DNA of 64,000 bases from an uncultured Oscillospiraceae bacterium (GCA_900540535.1 UQGM01000004.1:1-64000), one strand, 5' to 3'; positions 9,337 to 18,230 are shown, counted from the first letter of the stretch. The notes: generated by a model not told the origin, from the letters alone. Made by a program: numbers and translations.

Positions 9337-10155
9337 TTATCTCTTTACAGGTACTACGCCTGCCTCTTTTACAAGAGCGTCTGCCTCAGCTGAGGTTGCG
9401 AAGTCGAAGAACTTCTGTGCAGTTTCGCTGAGCTCTTTATCGGCAAGAGTTACCATTACGAAGTTACGCTGGATTTCATATGTTCCGTCCTGAATTGTCT
9501 CAGTGCTGGGAGCTACTCCGTTAACCTTGATAGCCTTTACCTTATCGCTTACTGATGCAAGAGAAACATATCCGATTGCGTTGGGGTTGCCTGCTACTGT
9601 TGCAACAACATCGCCTGTTGCAGTGAGAGCCTGGCTGTATTTGCACTTGTCTTCTGTGCCTGTGATTGACTCGAATCCATCACGTGTACCTGAACCTGCC
9701 TCACGGCCGATTGCAACTACCGGTGCATCTTTACCGCCAACCTCTTTCCAGTTGGTGATTTCGCCTGTGTAAAGAGCGGCAATCTGCTCAACTGTAAGAT
9801 CTTCAACTGTATTTTCAGGATTGAGGATGATTGCTATACCGTCAATTGCAACAACTGTTCCTTTAAGTCCCTTTGCAATCTCTTCATCCTTAAGGTCACG
9901 GGAAGAAAGTCCGATGTCACATCTGCCCTCGAGAACTGCCTGAATGCCTGAACCTGAACCTGTGGGATTGTAAGTTACCTGAGTACCTTTATTCTGCTCC
10001 ATAAAGCTTTCTCCCATGAAGCCTATGTACTTTTCCATGGATGTGGAACCATCTGTTGTTACTGTACCTGAAAGACTGTCACCGCCTGCTGTGCATCCGT
10101 AAAGAACGCCTGCAAGCAAAACTCCTACGATTAAAATAGCTAACAATTTTTTCAT
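9337..10155 (-). CDS. pstS: Phosphate-binding lipoprotein PstS
   Basis: Extracytoplasmic phosphate receptor, 272 residues. A signal peptide ends in a lipobox with Cys21 (LYGC). Phosphate-binding segments are TTDGSTSMEKYI, NPTGSGSGIQAV, SSRDLKDEE and GREAGSGTRDGFE. AGGAGG lies before the ATG. It is the first gene of the pst-pho unit, directly behind the Pho-box promoter at 10212-10267. Confidence 0.96.
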   Translation of the reverse strand: MKKLLAILIVGVLLAGVLYGCTAGGDSLSGTVTTDGSTSMEKYIGFMGESFMEQNKGTQVTYNPTGSGSGIQAVLEGRCDIGLSSRDLKDEEIAKGLKGTVVAIDGIAIILNPENTVEDLTVEQIAALYTGEITNWKEVGGKDAPVVAIGREAGSGTRDGFESITGTEDKCKYSQALTATGDVVATVAGNPNAIGYVSLASVSDKVKAIKVNGVAPSTETIQDGTYEIQRNFVMVTLADKELSETAQKFFDFATSAEADALVKEAGVVPVKR

Positions 10156-10208
10156 CTTTCATGACCTCCTGAGTCACTGTTCATGTTTGTTTTATTTTTG
10201 GGAACGTA

Positions 10209-10267
10209 CTCAGTATAACTGAGCCCCTGTTAACTGTGAAACCCGATGAGTGTTAAATATAAGTTAA
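10209..10267 (-). promoter_or_regulatory. PhoP-controlled promoter of the pst-pho operon
   Basis: On the minus strand: TTAACT-N5-TTAACA (complement of 10251-10267), two Pho-box repeats at 11-bp spacing, then a -35 TTCACA (10235-10240), a 17-bp spacer and -10 TATACT (10212-10217). A further TTAACA lies at 10228-10233. A 15-bp palindrome CTCAGTATAACTGAG (10209-10223) covers the -10. This is the arrangement known for PhoP-activated promoters in Bacillus. Confidence 0.8.
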
Positions 10268-10445
10268 CTATTTGCGGAACTTTCGTCCCTCTCTTAACAC
10301 TCAAAACCATATATTTTTTAGCCCAAAATCTTATATTTCTTTATAATTAAGAACCAAATTTTATTTTCTCTTTTGAAATAAACAGCTTTTTCTCCAAACC
10401 GGGAGCCTCTTTTTTCAGCATTTTATATGAAAATTTTTATAAGTA

Positions 10446-10642
10446 TTGACATATAACTATTTATAGTGATAGCATGAAGCCGATGAGAATGCTATGAAGC
10501 GTGAAAGTGAGAAAAGGGTAATGTTAGTCCTTCTGTGCCCTTATTAACACCGCTTTTGGCATCCGGCGAGCATCACAGACTTTATGCGCAAAAGTCTGCA
10601 AAAAACGAAGAGCTTTTCGAACACACATGAGGAGGAAGAATT
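10446..10642 (+). promoter_or_regulatory. Promoter and long leader of the membrane hydrolase gene
   Basis: TTGACA (10446-10451) with an extended -10 TGATAGCAT (10467-10475). The leader of about 160 nt holds several possible stems, the clearest being CAGACTTT/AAAGTCTG near 10577-10601, and ends with GAGGAGGAAG before the ATG. The stretch 10268-10445 is A/T-rich with nothing recognisable. Confidence 0.5.
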
Positions 10643-12490
10643 ATGAACGCTGGTTCAAAGAAAAAATCATCTGTCTTCTGGCTGTGTATTGCACTGGTCA
10701 TATGTCTGATCAGCTCTATCGGAGCCAGCTTAGTACAGACCAATTTCGGAAAAGTTGAAGTGCGGGATCTGCGTTGGGAAACAGACAGCGGCCACTATAT
10801 GAGCGCACTGCTGTTCGTTCCTGAAAACGCTACCGAGGAAAATCCCGCTCCGGCAATTATCTGCAGCCACGGCTGGTACAACAACCGTGAAATGCAGGAC
10901 CTTAACTATGTGGAATATGCACGCCGTGGATTCGTTGTACTTTCAATTGATATGTACGGTCACGGCAATTCGGAAAATCTTCCCACCGGCGACTGGTGGA
11001 AACCTGAAAACAACGCCAACGGAATGTATGACGCCGTAAAAATGATGGCTGATCTGCCCTTTGTTGACACAGAACGCATTGGTGTCACAGGTCACTCCAA
11101 CGGCGCACTTGCAAGCCGTACGGCAGTACTTCTGGATAACGAAGCTGAAACTCAGCTTATTGCCGCCGCCCTTCTCGTTTCAAACGATGCGGTTTATGTG
11201 GACGATAAAGGCGAATACTACAATATGTTCGGCAGCCGTGACGCCGGAATTGTCGCCTGCCAGTACGATGAATTTTTCCATCGTGTAAAACTTGACGACG
11301 GCACACGCACAGCTCCACGTGATTACATAGACCAGGCTACTGCTCAGTCATTCCTTCATTTCGGTCAGGATCCCACAGGACTTGATACACGCAGCAGCTA
11401 TACAATGTATAAAGAAGAGATAGACGGAGAAGAAGCTATCAGAGTAATTTACAACCCCAACATCACCCATCCATGGGCTCATTTCTCAAAGGGAGTTGTA
11501 TCCTCCAGCATTGAATTTTTTGACGCTGCTCTTGACGCTCCCATTAAAATTGACGGTGACAACCAAATCTGGCAGCTTAAAGCTTTCTTCAACGCAATCG
11601 GCCTTGTTGGATTTATGATGTTTGCTGTAAGCCTTGCACTTACTCTTATTAAGACAAAAGTATTTGCAAGCCTTAAGGCTCCGCAGACAGTTGCTCCCGC
11701 TCCGGCACCCAAAGGCAAAGCAAAAGCATGGTTTTGGATCAGCAATATTCTTGCAACACTGTTCTCAATAGTCGTCTATATGGTGGGATACAGTGTAATC
11801 GGTAAGATTATGCCTGACTTCTTCCCACAGTCGCCGGTATTCTTCATCGGCGTATGGAGTATGCTTTGCGGTCTCTTCGCCCTTGTACTCATCTGGATTG
11901 GACGTCTGATTACAGGCAGCAAGCCTGACAGAGTTGCAAACGGAGTAAAGATAAGCGGTATTAATCTTGTAAAAACAATCGCGCTTGCAATTGTTGTTGC
12001 TGCGGCATCCTATGCACTTGTATTTGCCGCCGACTACTTCTTCAAGACTGATTTCCGTCTGTGGGTACTTCCCCTTAAAGCATTTACAGCGGATAAGATT
12101 CCGATTATCGCACTGTACCTTCCCTTCTTCCTTGTCTACTACATCTGCAACAGCATTTCAATAAACAGCTACAACTACTTCCAGATGGGCAAGAAAGAAT
12201 GGGTCAACACCACAGTTATGGCTATTTTCAACGGCCTTGCTTCCCTTATCATGATTATCATCATGTACAGCTGCTTCTTCATCACCGGACACCTTCCCAA
12301 TGAGTTTATCCCCTGGTTCGGCGGAAGCATTATAGGAATCTGGCTGTACCCAATTGTGGTTATCCTTCCTGTTGCAGCAGTTGTATCACGTATTATTTAC
12401 AAGCGTACACGCAACCCATACCTTGCAGGTATCATTATGGCTCTGCTTGTAACAACAATGAGCTGCACAAATACTCTTACTCAGCTGTAA
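10643..12490 (+). CDS. Alpha/beta hydrolase fused to a polytopic membrane domain
   Basis: 615 residues, substrate unknown. An N-terminal membrane anchor (about 11-31) is followed by an alpha/beta hydrolase domain (about 35-290). Its oxyanion region is ICSHGWYNN, the nucleophile elbow is GHSNG with Ser152, a DMYGHGNS strand follows, and a likely catalytic His lies in THPWAHF. The C-terminal half (about 310-615) has roughly eight hydrophobic helices and a Pro/Ala/Lys linker near 345-360. The hydrolase would sit outside the membrane if the anchor is type II. Serine-hydrolase chemistry is clear; esterase versus peptidase is not. Confidence 0.8.
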   Translation: MNAGSKKKSSVFWLCIALVICLISSIGASLVQTNFGKVEVRDLRWETDSGHYMSALLFVPENATEENPAPAIICSHGWYNNREMQDLNYVEYARRGFVVLSIDMYGHGNSENLPTGDWWKPENNANGMYDAVKMMADLPFVDTERIGVTGHSNGALASRTAVLLDNEAETQLIAAALLVSNDAVYVDDKGEYYNMFGSRDAGIVACQYDEFFHRVKLDDGTRTAPRDYIDQATAQSFLHFGQDPTGLDTRSSYTMYKEEIDGEEAIRVIYNPNITHPWAHFSKGVVSSSIEFFDAALDAPIKIDGDNQIWQLKAFFNAIGLVGFMMFAVSLALTLIKTKVFASLKAPQTVAPAPAPKGKAKAWFWISNILATLFSIVVYMVGYSVIGKIMPDFFPQSPVFFIGVWSMLCGLFALVLIWIGRLITGSKPDRVANGVKISGINLVKTIALAIVVAAASYALVFAADYFFKTDFRLWVLPLKAFTADKIPIIALYLPFFLVYYICNSISINSYNYFQMGKKEWVNTTVMAIFNGLASLIMIIIMYSCFFITGHLPNEFIPWFGGSIIGIWLYPIVVILPVAAVVSRIIYKRTRNPYLAGIIMALLVTTMSCTNTLTQL

Positions 12491-12542
12491 TAGGCAATGC
12501 CCTTAAAGGGCATTAAACTGATAAAAGCAACTGAATAAAATA

Positions 12543-12577
12543 AAAGAGCTGACTGCAAAAAGCGGTCGGCTCTTTTT
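12543..12577 (+). terminator. Terminator after the membrane hydrolase gene
   Basis: Stem AAAGAGCtGACtGC / GCgGTCgGCTCTTT with a 5-nt A loop, then T residues. A small extra hairpin ATGCCC/GGGCAT lies just after the stop codon (12497-12513). Confidence 0.8.
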
Positions 12578-12594
12578 AACAATAAAAACAAATA

Positions 12595-12685
12595 TTGTGG
12601 AAAACTCAAAGTGTGATATTATATAATAACTTCTAAAATTTAAAAATTTTTCATTTATCTGTAACGTTTTGGCTGTTTCCGACAT
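12595..12685 (+). promoter_or_regulatory. Candidate promoters of the ECF sigma operon
   Basis: A sigma-A-like TTGTGG-N16-TATTAT lies at 12595-12622. Nearer the gene, TGTAAC (12660-12665) and CGACAT (12680-12685) resemble an ECF -35/-10 pair, which would mean autoregulation, but the 14-bp spacing is shorter than usual. I cannot choose between them. Confidence 0.3.
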
Positions 12686-12718
12686 TAACTGACAAATAAA
12701 CCGAAAGGAGATAACTCG

Positions 12719-13207
12719 ATGCTGTCAATGGAAGAAATCTACCGTGAACATTCGCAGACGGTCTATGGCTATCTTCTTTCCCTTACCCGAAACGCTGACA
12801 CCGCTGAGGAGCTGACACAGGAAACCTTTTATCAGGCGGTAAAATCAGCAAATAAATTTGACGGAAGCTGCAAAATAACCACATGGCTTTGCGCCATAGC
12901 CAAAAACGTATTTTTAAGCTACCGCCGCAAGCATCCGCCGGCAGATACCCTCGAAGAGCATACCGCTTCATCCCCGTCGCCGGAAAATGAAATCATCTCG
13001 GCTATGGGACAGCTTGAACTGATGAAAAGAATGCATTCTCTAAACAGCGAAATGCGTGAGGTTATGTATCTGAGGTTACTTGGGGGACTGTCTTTCCGTG
13101 AGATAGGAGACATAATGTCTCAGTCGGAAAACTGGGCAAGGGTTAACTACTATCGAGGCAAAGAAAAAATCAAAAAGGAGCTGGAAGCAGATGAGTACAA
13201 AGCTTAA
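12719..13207 (+). CDS. ECF-type RNA polymerase sigma factor
   Basis: 162 residues. Region 2 (about 5-70) contains NADTAEELTQETFYQAVKSA and the TTWLCAIAKNVFLSYRRK promoter-recognition segment. Region 4 (about 100-155) contains SLNSEMREVMYLRLLGGLSFREIG and an HTH. AAAGGAG precedes the ATG. It overlaps the next gene by 17 nt, and that gene encodes a zinc-finger anti-sigma factor, so the pair forms a signalling module. The stimulus is unknown. Confidence 0.93.
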   Translation: MLSMEEIYREHSQTVYGYLLSLTRNADTAEELTQETFYQAVKSANKFDGSCKITTWLCAIAKNVFLSYRRKHPPADTLEEHTASSPSPENEIISAMGQLELMKRMHSLNSEMREVMYLRLLGGLSFREIGDIMSQSENWARVNYYRGKEKIKKELEADEYKA

Positions 13208-14531
13208 CTGTGACATTGTACGGGATTTGCTCCCGTCATATGTGGATAAACTCACAAGTGAAACTACAAATGAAGCCGTAAACGAACACTTAAAAGAATG
13301 TCCTGAGTGTACCGAAGTCTTACAGCGAATGAAAGAACCGGAAAAAACACAAAACGAACCTAAAGCTGAGGTAAACTATCTTAAAAAAATCCGCCGCCGC
13401 TCCCTGCAAAAGGGATTTATAGTATGCGCTGTACTGGTAATTATCGCTATTCTTGCAGGTTCATTCAAAACCTTTTATTTAGGAAAAGAAGCTCATATAA
13501 AAACTTTTTACAGCAGCGTTTCAGTTACTGACAATACCGTAAAATTAAACGGAGAAATTCTTTTGGACGCAAGCGCCGCTTTTCGCACCTCATTTTCCGA
13601 AAAGGACGGTGTAGTTGACATAACGGTTTATTCTGCACCGCACAGTATTATAAACAAGCGAACCTTCAGCAAAGAATACAAAGCAAAAAATGAGGTTAAT
13701 ACAGTACGAGTAAACGGACTTGTAAAATGGGAAAACGGTGTTTCCATAAGCGATACTGCAGCGGAACTTTACTCACTGAAAACTCCATATGTGGGCAGTA
13801 TTGTAGACGATCTCAATATAGCCTCCGCTTTAGGGGTCACCAAGCATTTCGGAGGATTTTCAAACGAGCTGCACACAGCCCAGCAGCCTTACGGTTGGAC
13901 GCTGATTCTTGATAAAGTCTTTTCCCCATACAACGAAGAAGAAGTTCAAAAGAATATGCTGCATGATTCCAGTGTATTGATTGCTTTAATCGGCAACCTT
14001 GACTATATAACATGGGAATATATTGCAAACGGCAATGCCACAAAATACACCGTAACCGCAGAACATGCCTCCAATTTTGCAGGTAAAAATATAAAGGATT
14101 TTTCTTCTTCCGCCGCAGAGGTTCAAAAGCTTCTGGATAAGCTTAATATAAACAGCAACGGAAAAGTAGATGTACTCAGCAACGAAGTATTTATGATAAA
14201 AATAAAAAACAACAGCGAAAAAGAAATCCGTGAAATAACAATGGATTATTATCTTAACGGAGAAATTGCAGGCACACAGTCATCTCAAATAACTAACGGC
14301 GCATCCGTTCCCAAAGGAGAATTCACAGCGTTCCAATTTATTCCCCAGCATTTTCCTCTTAGAACACAAAACTATGAGCTTCAAAATTTCTCTTTTGATT
14401 TAAGAGTTACAGACACCGACGGACAGCAATACACTTTGTGTGAAAACAAAAAATTCCCCGCCCGGTACGACTCTATCTATTATTTTTCCGTTGAAAGTAA
14501 CGAATCAGGGTTTACTCTTACGGAAGGATAA
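13191..14531 (+). CDS. Membrane anti-sigma factor with HC2-type zinc finger
   Basis: 446 residues. The cytoplasmic N terminus has the anti-sigma zinc finger Cys7...His33-x3-Cys37-x2-Cys40. One transmembrane helix (about 78-98) is followed by a long extracytoplasmic domain without a family I recognise, rich in beta-strand-like stretches. It overlaps the sigma gene by 17 nt, and the ribosome site GGAG lies inside the sigma coding end. Zinc-finger ASD proteins normally hold their ECF factor inactive until the outer domain receives a signal; that role is inferred here. Confidence 0.85.
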   Translation: MSTKLNCDIVRDLLPSYVDKLTSETTNEAVNEHLKECPECTEVLQRMKEPEKTQNEPKAEVNYLKKIRRRSLQKGFIVCAVLVIIAILAGSFKTFYLGKEAHIKTFYSSVSVTDNTVKLNGEILLDASAAFRTSFSEKDGVVDITVYSAPHSIINKRTFSKEYKAKNEVNTVRVNGLVKWENGVSISDTAAELYSLKTPYVGSIVDDLNIASALGVTKHFGGFSNELHTAQQPYGWTLILDKVFSPYNEEEVQKNMLHDSSVLIALIGNLDYITWEYIANGNATKYTVTAEHASNFAGKNIKDFSSSAAEVQKLLDKLNINSNGKVDVLSNEVFMIKIKNNSEKEIREITMDYYLNGEIAGTQSSQITNGASVPKGEFTAFQFIPQHFPLRTQNYELQNFSFDLRVTDTDGQQYTLCENKKFPARYDSIYYFSVESNESGFTLTEG

Positions 14532-14569
14532 ATTTAAAGCTCGTAAATTCATAACATCTCAAAAAAGAG

Positions 14570-14610
14570 AACAGCACCGAAGAAGCCAAAAGCTTCTCCG
14601 ATGCTGTTTT
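14570..14610. terminator. Bidirectional terminator
   Basis: AACAGCAcCGaAGAAGC / GCTTCTcCGaTGCTGTT with a short A loop. It is followed by T residues on the plus strand and by TCTCTTTTTT on the minus strand. It separates the convergent anti-sigma and YgjP-type genes. Confidence 0.8.
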
Positions 14611-14635
14611 GCTTTATTTATGTGTAAACTATTTA

Positions 14636-15367
14636 TCAGTACCAGCACTGAGACGTCTTTTCGAGAATGTTCTTTCTCTCTTTCCAATCGGGCATTATAG
14701 AGGCAACGAGATTGTGGAATTGCTTTGAATGATCCGGGTGAATAAAATGGCACATTTCATGTACTATTACATATTCTATGCATTCTCTCGGTGCTGCCAA
14801 AAGCCGTTTATTAATAGTAATTACACCTTTTCTGTATGCGCATGAGCCCCAGCGGCTTTCCATTTTTCTTATTTTAAGCTGAGGTTTTTCTACACCCATT
14901 TTGCTGAAAACAGGATATATTTCATCAAGGATTTCTCCGAAATTCAGCAGGCATTCCTCGTCCCTGAATTTTTCCATAAGCCTTTTCTTTTTTGCAGTAT
15001 CATCGGTATCAGGCAAAGTTAGATAAATATACCCTCCGTCAGCTTCTACCCCGAGTTTTCCCGGTAAAACCTTAAGATAAAGACATTTACCCATTATATA
15101 AAAGCTGTCGCCGTCTTCGTATTTTATTGAGTCCTCGGAAAACTCCGCCCTTTGAGAAAACTTTTTGAGAGCGGAAAGGATAAATTCACCTTTACTTAAA
15201 ACAAATTCATCTATCCTTTTTGCAGGTACAAATGAAGTTGCCGAAACCTTTACCGTACCGTCCCTTTTGATGCGGAGATTTACATTCTTTACTTTCTTAC
15301 GCTCCAAAACATACTGTATTTCGGCTGAACCAAAATTTACAGTGCGTACTGATTCTTTTACCGTCAC
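14636..15367 (-). CDS. YgjP-like M48 family metallopeptidase
   Basis: 243 residues. The C-terminal zinc-protease-like domain contains HEMCHFIHPDHSKQFH (HExxH plus the third ligand region) and the family hallmark ESRWGSCAYRKGVITINKRL. The N-terminal half is the beta-rich domain typical of YgjP/DUF45 proteins. The start is GTG with GGAGG 8 nt upstream. These proteins are often near type I restriction genes, but none is here; the physiological substrate is unknown. Confidence 0.9.
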   Translation of the reverse strand: MTVKESVRTVNFGSAEIQYVLERKKVKNVNLRIKRDGTVKVSATSFVPAKRIDEFVLSKGEFILSALKKFSQRAEFSEDSIKYEDGDSFYIMGKCLYLKVLPGKLGVEADGGYIYLTLPDTDDTAKKKRLMEKFRDEECLLNFGEILDEIYPVFSKMGVEKPQLKIRKMESRWGSCAYRKGVITINKRLLAAPRECIEYVIVHEMCHFIHPDHSKQFHNLVASIMPDWKERKNILEKTSQCWY

Positions 15368-15397
15368 TTCTAAATCCTCCGAAAAAGCAAAAGAAAA

Positions 15398-16897
15398 TTA
15401 CTGGTGATAGTAACTGAAGAAATCGGCTATTTTTTCTACGGATTCCTTTAAAACCTCTATTCTCGGCAGATATACTACTCTGAAATGATCGGGCTGCTGC
15501 CAGTTAAATCCGCCGCCGTGTATAAGCAGAATTTTCTTGTCACGAAGCAAATCAAGGGCAAATTTCTCATCGTCGGTGATATTGAACTTTTTAATGTCAA
15601 TTTTCGGGAAAATATAAAAAGCTGCCTTTGGCTTTACTGCGGTTATACCGGGTATATCCGTAAGAGCTTTATAAACAAATTCCCTCTGCTCATATACTCT
15701 GCCTCCGGGCAAAATATAACTTTCAACACTCTGATGTCCACCCAAAGCAGTCTGAACTATAGACTGTGCCGGAACGTTGGAACAAAGACGCATATTTGAA
15801 AGCATCCTCAATCCCTCAATATAGTCCCTGGCGATATTTTTGTTGCCGCTTAAAATCATCCAGCCTATTCTGAATCCGGCAATCATGTGTGATTTTGAAA
15901 GCCCGCTGTATGTTACGCAGAACAAATCGGGAGCAAGAGATGCAATGGAAATATGCTGTTCCCCGTCCATAACGAGCCTGTCATATATTTCATCGGAGAA
16001 AATAATAAGCTGATGCTCCCTTGCAATATCTACAATCTGCTGTAAAACCTCTTTGGGATACAGTGCTCCCGTGGGGTTATTGGGATTTATAATTACAATT
16101 GCCTTGGTTCTGTTTGTAATCTTCCTCTTTATGTCGTCCATATCCGGATACCAGTCTGACTGCTCGTCGCAGATGTAATGAACAGCTTTACCACCTGCAA
16201 GAGTTGCGCAGGCAGTCCAAAGAGGATAGTCGGGAGAAGGAATCAAAATTTCATCACCGTCATCAAGAAGTGCTGACATACTAAGATTAATGAGCTCGCT
16301 GACGCCGTTACCTGTATATATATCCTCCATAGAAACATTGGGAATCTTTTTAAGCTGAGCATACTGCATAATAGCCTTTCTTGCAGAAAAAAGTCCCTGA
16401 GCAGGAGAATATCCCTCACACTCGGTAAGCTGACGGCGCATATCGTAAATAACTTCATCGGGAGTATGAAAGCCGAAAGGCGCAGGATTGCCGATATTAA
16501 GCTTTAAAATTCTTGTTCCGGCTTCTTCCATTCTTGCGGCCTCATCCACGACCGGTCCTCTTACATCATATAAAACATTGTCAAGCTTTGACGATTTTTT
16601 AAAAGTACGCATGGTATTTGCCTCCAAAAGTTCAGTTTTATTAGATTCAGGTTCAATTTCTCTTTGCGGTGTTTCATCTTCAATGCCTTTAAGCCATTCT
16701 TCATCCACCTTAAGCTCTTTGGCCAAAAAGTGAAGAATGTCACTACGTGGAACAGTTTTTCCGCTTACATACTGGCTTATATGGCTTTTTCCAAGCTTCA
16801 CACCCTGTAAAGCGGCGGCATTTATTAAATCAACCTGCTTTTTCCCCTGTTTTTCCATAGCAGTTTTAAGTCTCTGAGCAAAACTTTCTTTTGACAT
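15398..16897 (-). CDS. XRE-type HTH domain fused to an AlaA-like aminotransferase
   Basis: 499 residues. The N-terminal XRE helix-turn-helix (about 5-70) includes KKQVDLINAAA and KSHISQYVSGKTVPRSD. After an acidic linker, residue 96 begins a complete fold-type I aminotransferase close to AlaA (pyruvate-glutamate transaminase): NPNNPTGALYP for the PLP phosphate side and YSGLSKSHMIAGFRIGW with the Schiff-base Lys. Met96 (16612) has its own GGAGG and would yield a 404-residue stand-alone enzyme, the normal AlaA length. The frame is open to 16945, but the ATG at 16897 has GGAGG. Regulation by the HTH part of its own promoter is likely (see 16906-17018). Confidence 0.9.
   Translation of the reverse strand: MSKESFAQRLKTAMEKQGKKQVDLINAAALQGVKLGKSHISQYVSGKTVPRSDILHFLAKELKVDEEWLKGIEDETPQREIEPESNKTELLEANTMRTFKKSSKLDNVLYDVRGPVVDEAARMEEAGTRILKLNIGNPAPFGFHTPDEVIYDMRRQLTECEGYSPAQGLFSARKAIMQYAQLKKIPNVSMEDIYTGNGVSELINLSMSALLDDGDEILIPSPDYPLWTACATLAGGKAVHYICDEQSDWYPDMDDIKRKITNRTKAIVIINPNNPTGALYPKEVLQQIVDIAREHQLIIFSDEIYDRLVMDGEQHISIASLAPDLFCVTYSGLSKSHMIAGFRIGWMILSGNKNIARDYIEGLRMLSNMRLCSNVPAQSIVQTALGGHQSVESYILPGGRVYEQREFVYKALTDIPGITAVKPKAAFYIFPKIDIKKFNITDDEKFALDLLRDKKILLIHGGGFNWQQPDHFRVVYLPRIEVLKESVEKIADFFSYYHQ
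16612..16639 (-). promoter_or_regulatory. Internal ribosome binding site and start for the aminotransferase alone
   Basis: The minus strand reads TTGGAGGCAAATACCATG at the HTH/enzyme junction. The 19-nt block ending in GGAGG (16621-16639) is identical to the block before the full-length start (16906-16924), exactly 285 bp away. A second, shorter protein product is therefore plausible. Confidence 0.55.
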
Positions 16898-16905
16898 CTC
16901 TTCTT

Positions 16906-17018
16906 CCTCCAAAAGTTCAGTTTTCACATAAAGTTCAATTCTCAAATAGAATTATATCACTTTTTGCTTTTGAGTTCAATTTAAATTTTAAAAGTTCAAA
17001 ATTTGAGTTTTGGTTCAA
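16906..17018 (-). promoter_or_regulatory. Promoter and periodic TTGAAC operators of the HTH-aminotransferase gene
   Basis: On the minus strand: -35 TTGAAC (16974-16979), 17-bp spacer, -10 TATAAT (16951-16956). TTGAAC-like motifs recur at 16915 (as CTGAAC), 16933, 16974, 16994 and 17013, that is about every 18-20 bp with one step skipped at the -10. The -35 is itself one of the repeats. The gap 17019-17235 is A/T-rich and holds no other clear feature. Confidence 0.6.
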
Positions 17019-17235
17019 TTTGAATGAAATGAATTATGGGTATTGAATGTGAATGCCGTAAAAATTATTACTATTATGAAAGTTAATACGCCATAAGTGA
17101 AATTATAAATATATTAAAATTTTGATTTTAGATTTACACTAATCAAACATCATAGTATAATAAAAATATTGATTAAATAAACCTTTTCAAAAACATTTGC
17201 TTAATTCTTGATAGCAAAAAGGAAGGAATAATAAT

Positions 17236-18210
17236 ATGAGTATTTTAGAACAACTCAAAAATTTATTTGTAAATTCTCCGCAAGGAGAATCGAATAACAT
17301 AAACCGTAATTATTCTTTTGAAACAATAGAAGATATAGAGAATATCAAAATTCCAACTTATTCCAATAATTCAGAAATATCGTCGCCTGTAAATAACATA
17401 GAATATATTTTACATAGAAAAGCAACTGAGTTTAAAAAAGCAGGGAAAGAAGACCTAGCTCTTGCATGCCTTCGAAAAGCAAATGAGATTTTTCCACATT
17501 CAAATTATACTTGGAGCAAAAAAGATTATATGCGAATAGTAGAATTCTTAAAATACTTTGGCAGGTTTGACGAGGCACGTGCAGAAGAAAAATATATTAT
17601 AGAAAATTATGATAAATATTTTTCTGAAAACTCATTACAACAAAATGGAAATAATGAAAACGCAATAGATATTTTTATAAATCAAAATAAAGATTATTAT
17701 TGTTCTGATGATAATGATTTAGTAAGCACCGAATTGACTTCACGAGCATGCACCTGTGAAATATGCAGTCGCTATCGTGGAAGAATTTTTAGCGTTTACG
17801 GTAAAGACAAGAGATTTCCAAAACTACCAGATGAATTGCGAAAAATGTATATTCATAGAGAATGTTCTTTGCGTTTTTCTCCATACATTTTTTATAAAGG
17901 CGATCGAAATTATTTCAGTCCAATCTATGACCCGTCTATATCTTTAGAAAAATCCGATGATATAATCAAATACGTCAATAGACCATTTATTGATGACCGA
18001 ACTTCTGAAGAAAAAGAATATTACGAACAAGAAAAAAGAAAAAAACAAATCGAACTACAAGACCGTAAAGATTATGATTGGATACGAGAACATCTACCCG
18101 AACAAGCACCAAAATCATTTGGTGGATATAGAAAAATGAAAAATTTAAATAGTTCCAATTATAATAAATTAAAAACATTAGCTTCACAAAAAGGATATTT
18201 TATAAGTTAA
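17236..18210 (+). CDS. A/T-rich orphan protein with a Cys/His cluster resembling phage head-morphogenesis proteins
   Basis: 324 residues, no confident family. Residues about 52-125 look like two TPR-like helical hairpins (DLALACLRKANEIFP, RFDEARAEEKYIIENYD). Then come C172-x-C174-x2-C177, the segment RGRIFS and H207-x2-C210. That spacing recalls the zinc-binding core of Mu gpF/minor-head-type proteins and the toxins derived from them. The last 80 residues are highly charged and helical. Codon use is visibly richer in A/T than in any neighbour, and the gene lies beside the guaA 3' end, a common integration site; horizontal origin is inferred. The start has AAGGAAGG upstream. Confidence 0.6.
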   Translation: MSILEQLKNLFVNSPQGESNNINRNYSFETIEDIENIKIPTYSNNSEISSPVNNIEYILHRKATEFKKAGKEDLALACLRKANEIFPHSNYTWSKKDYMRIVEFLKYFGRFDEARAEEKYIIENYDKYFSENSLQQNGNNENAIDIFINQNKDYYCSDDNDLVSTELTSRACTCEICSRYRGRIFSVYGKDKRFPKLPDELRKMYIHRECSLRFSPYIFYKGDRNYFSPIYDPSISLEKSDDIIKYVNRPFIDDRTSEEKEYYEQEKRKKQIELQDRKDYDWIREHLPEQAPKSFGGYRKMKNLNSSNYNKLKTLASQKGYFIS

Positions 18211-18230
18211 TGCTTGATATTAATTACATA

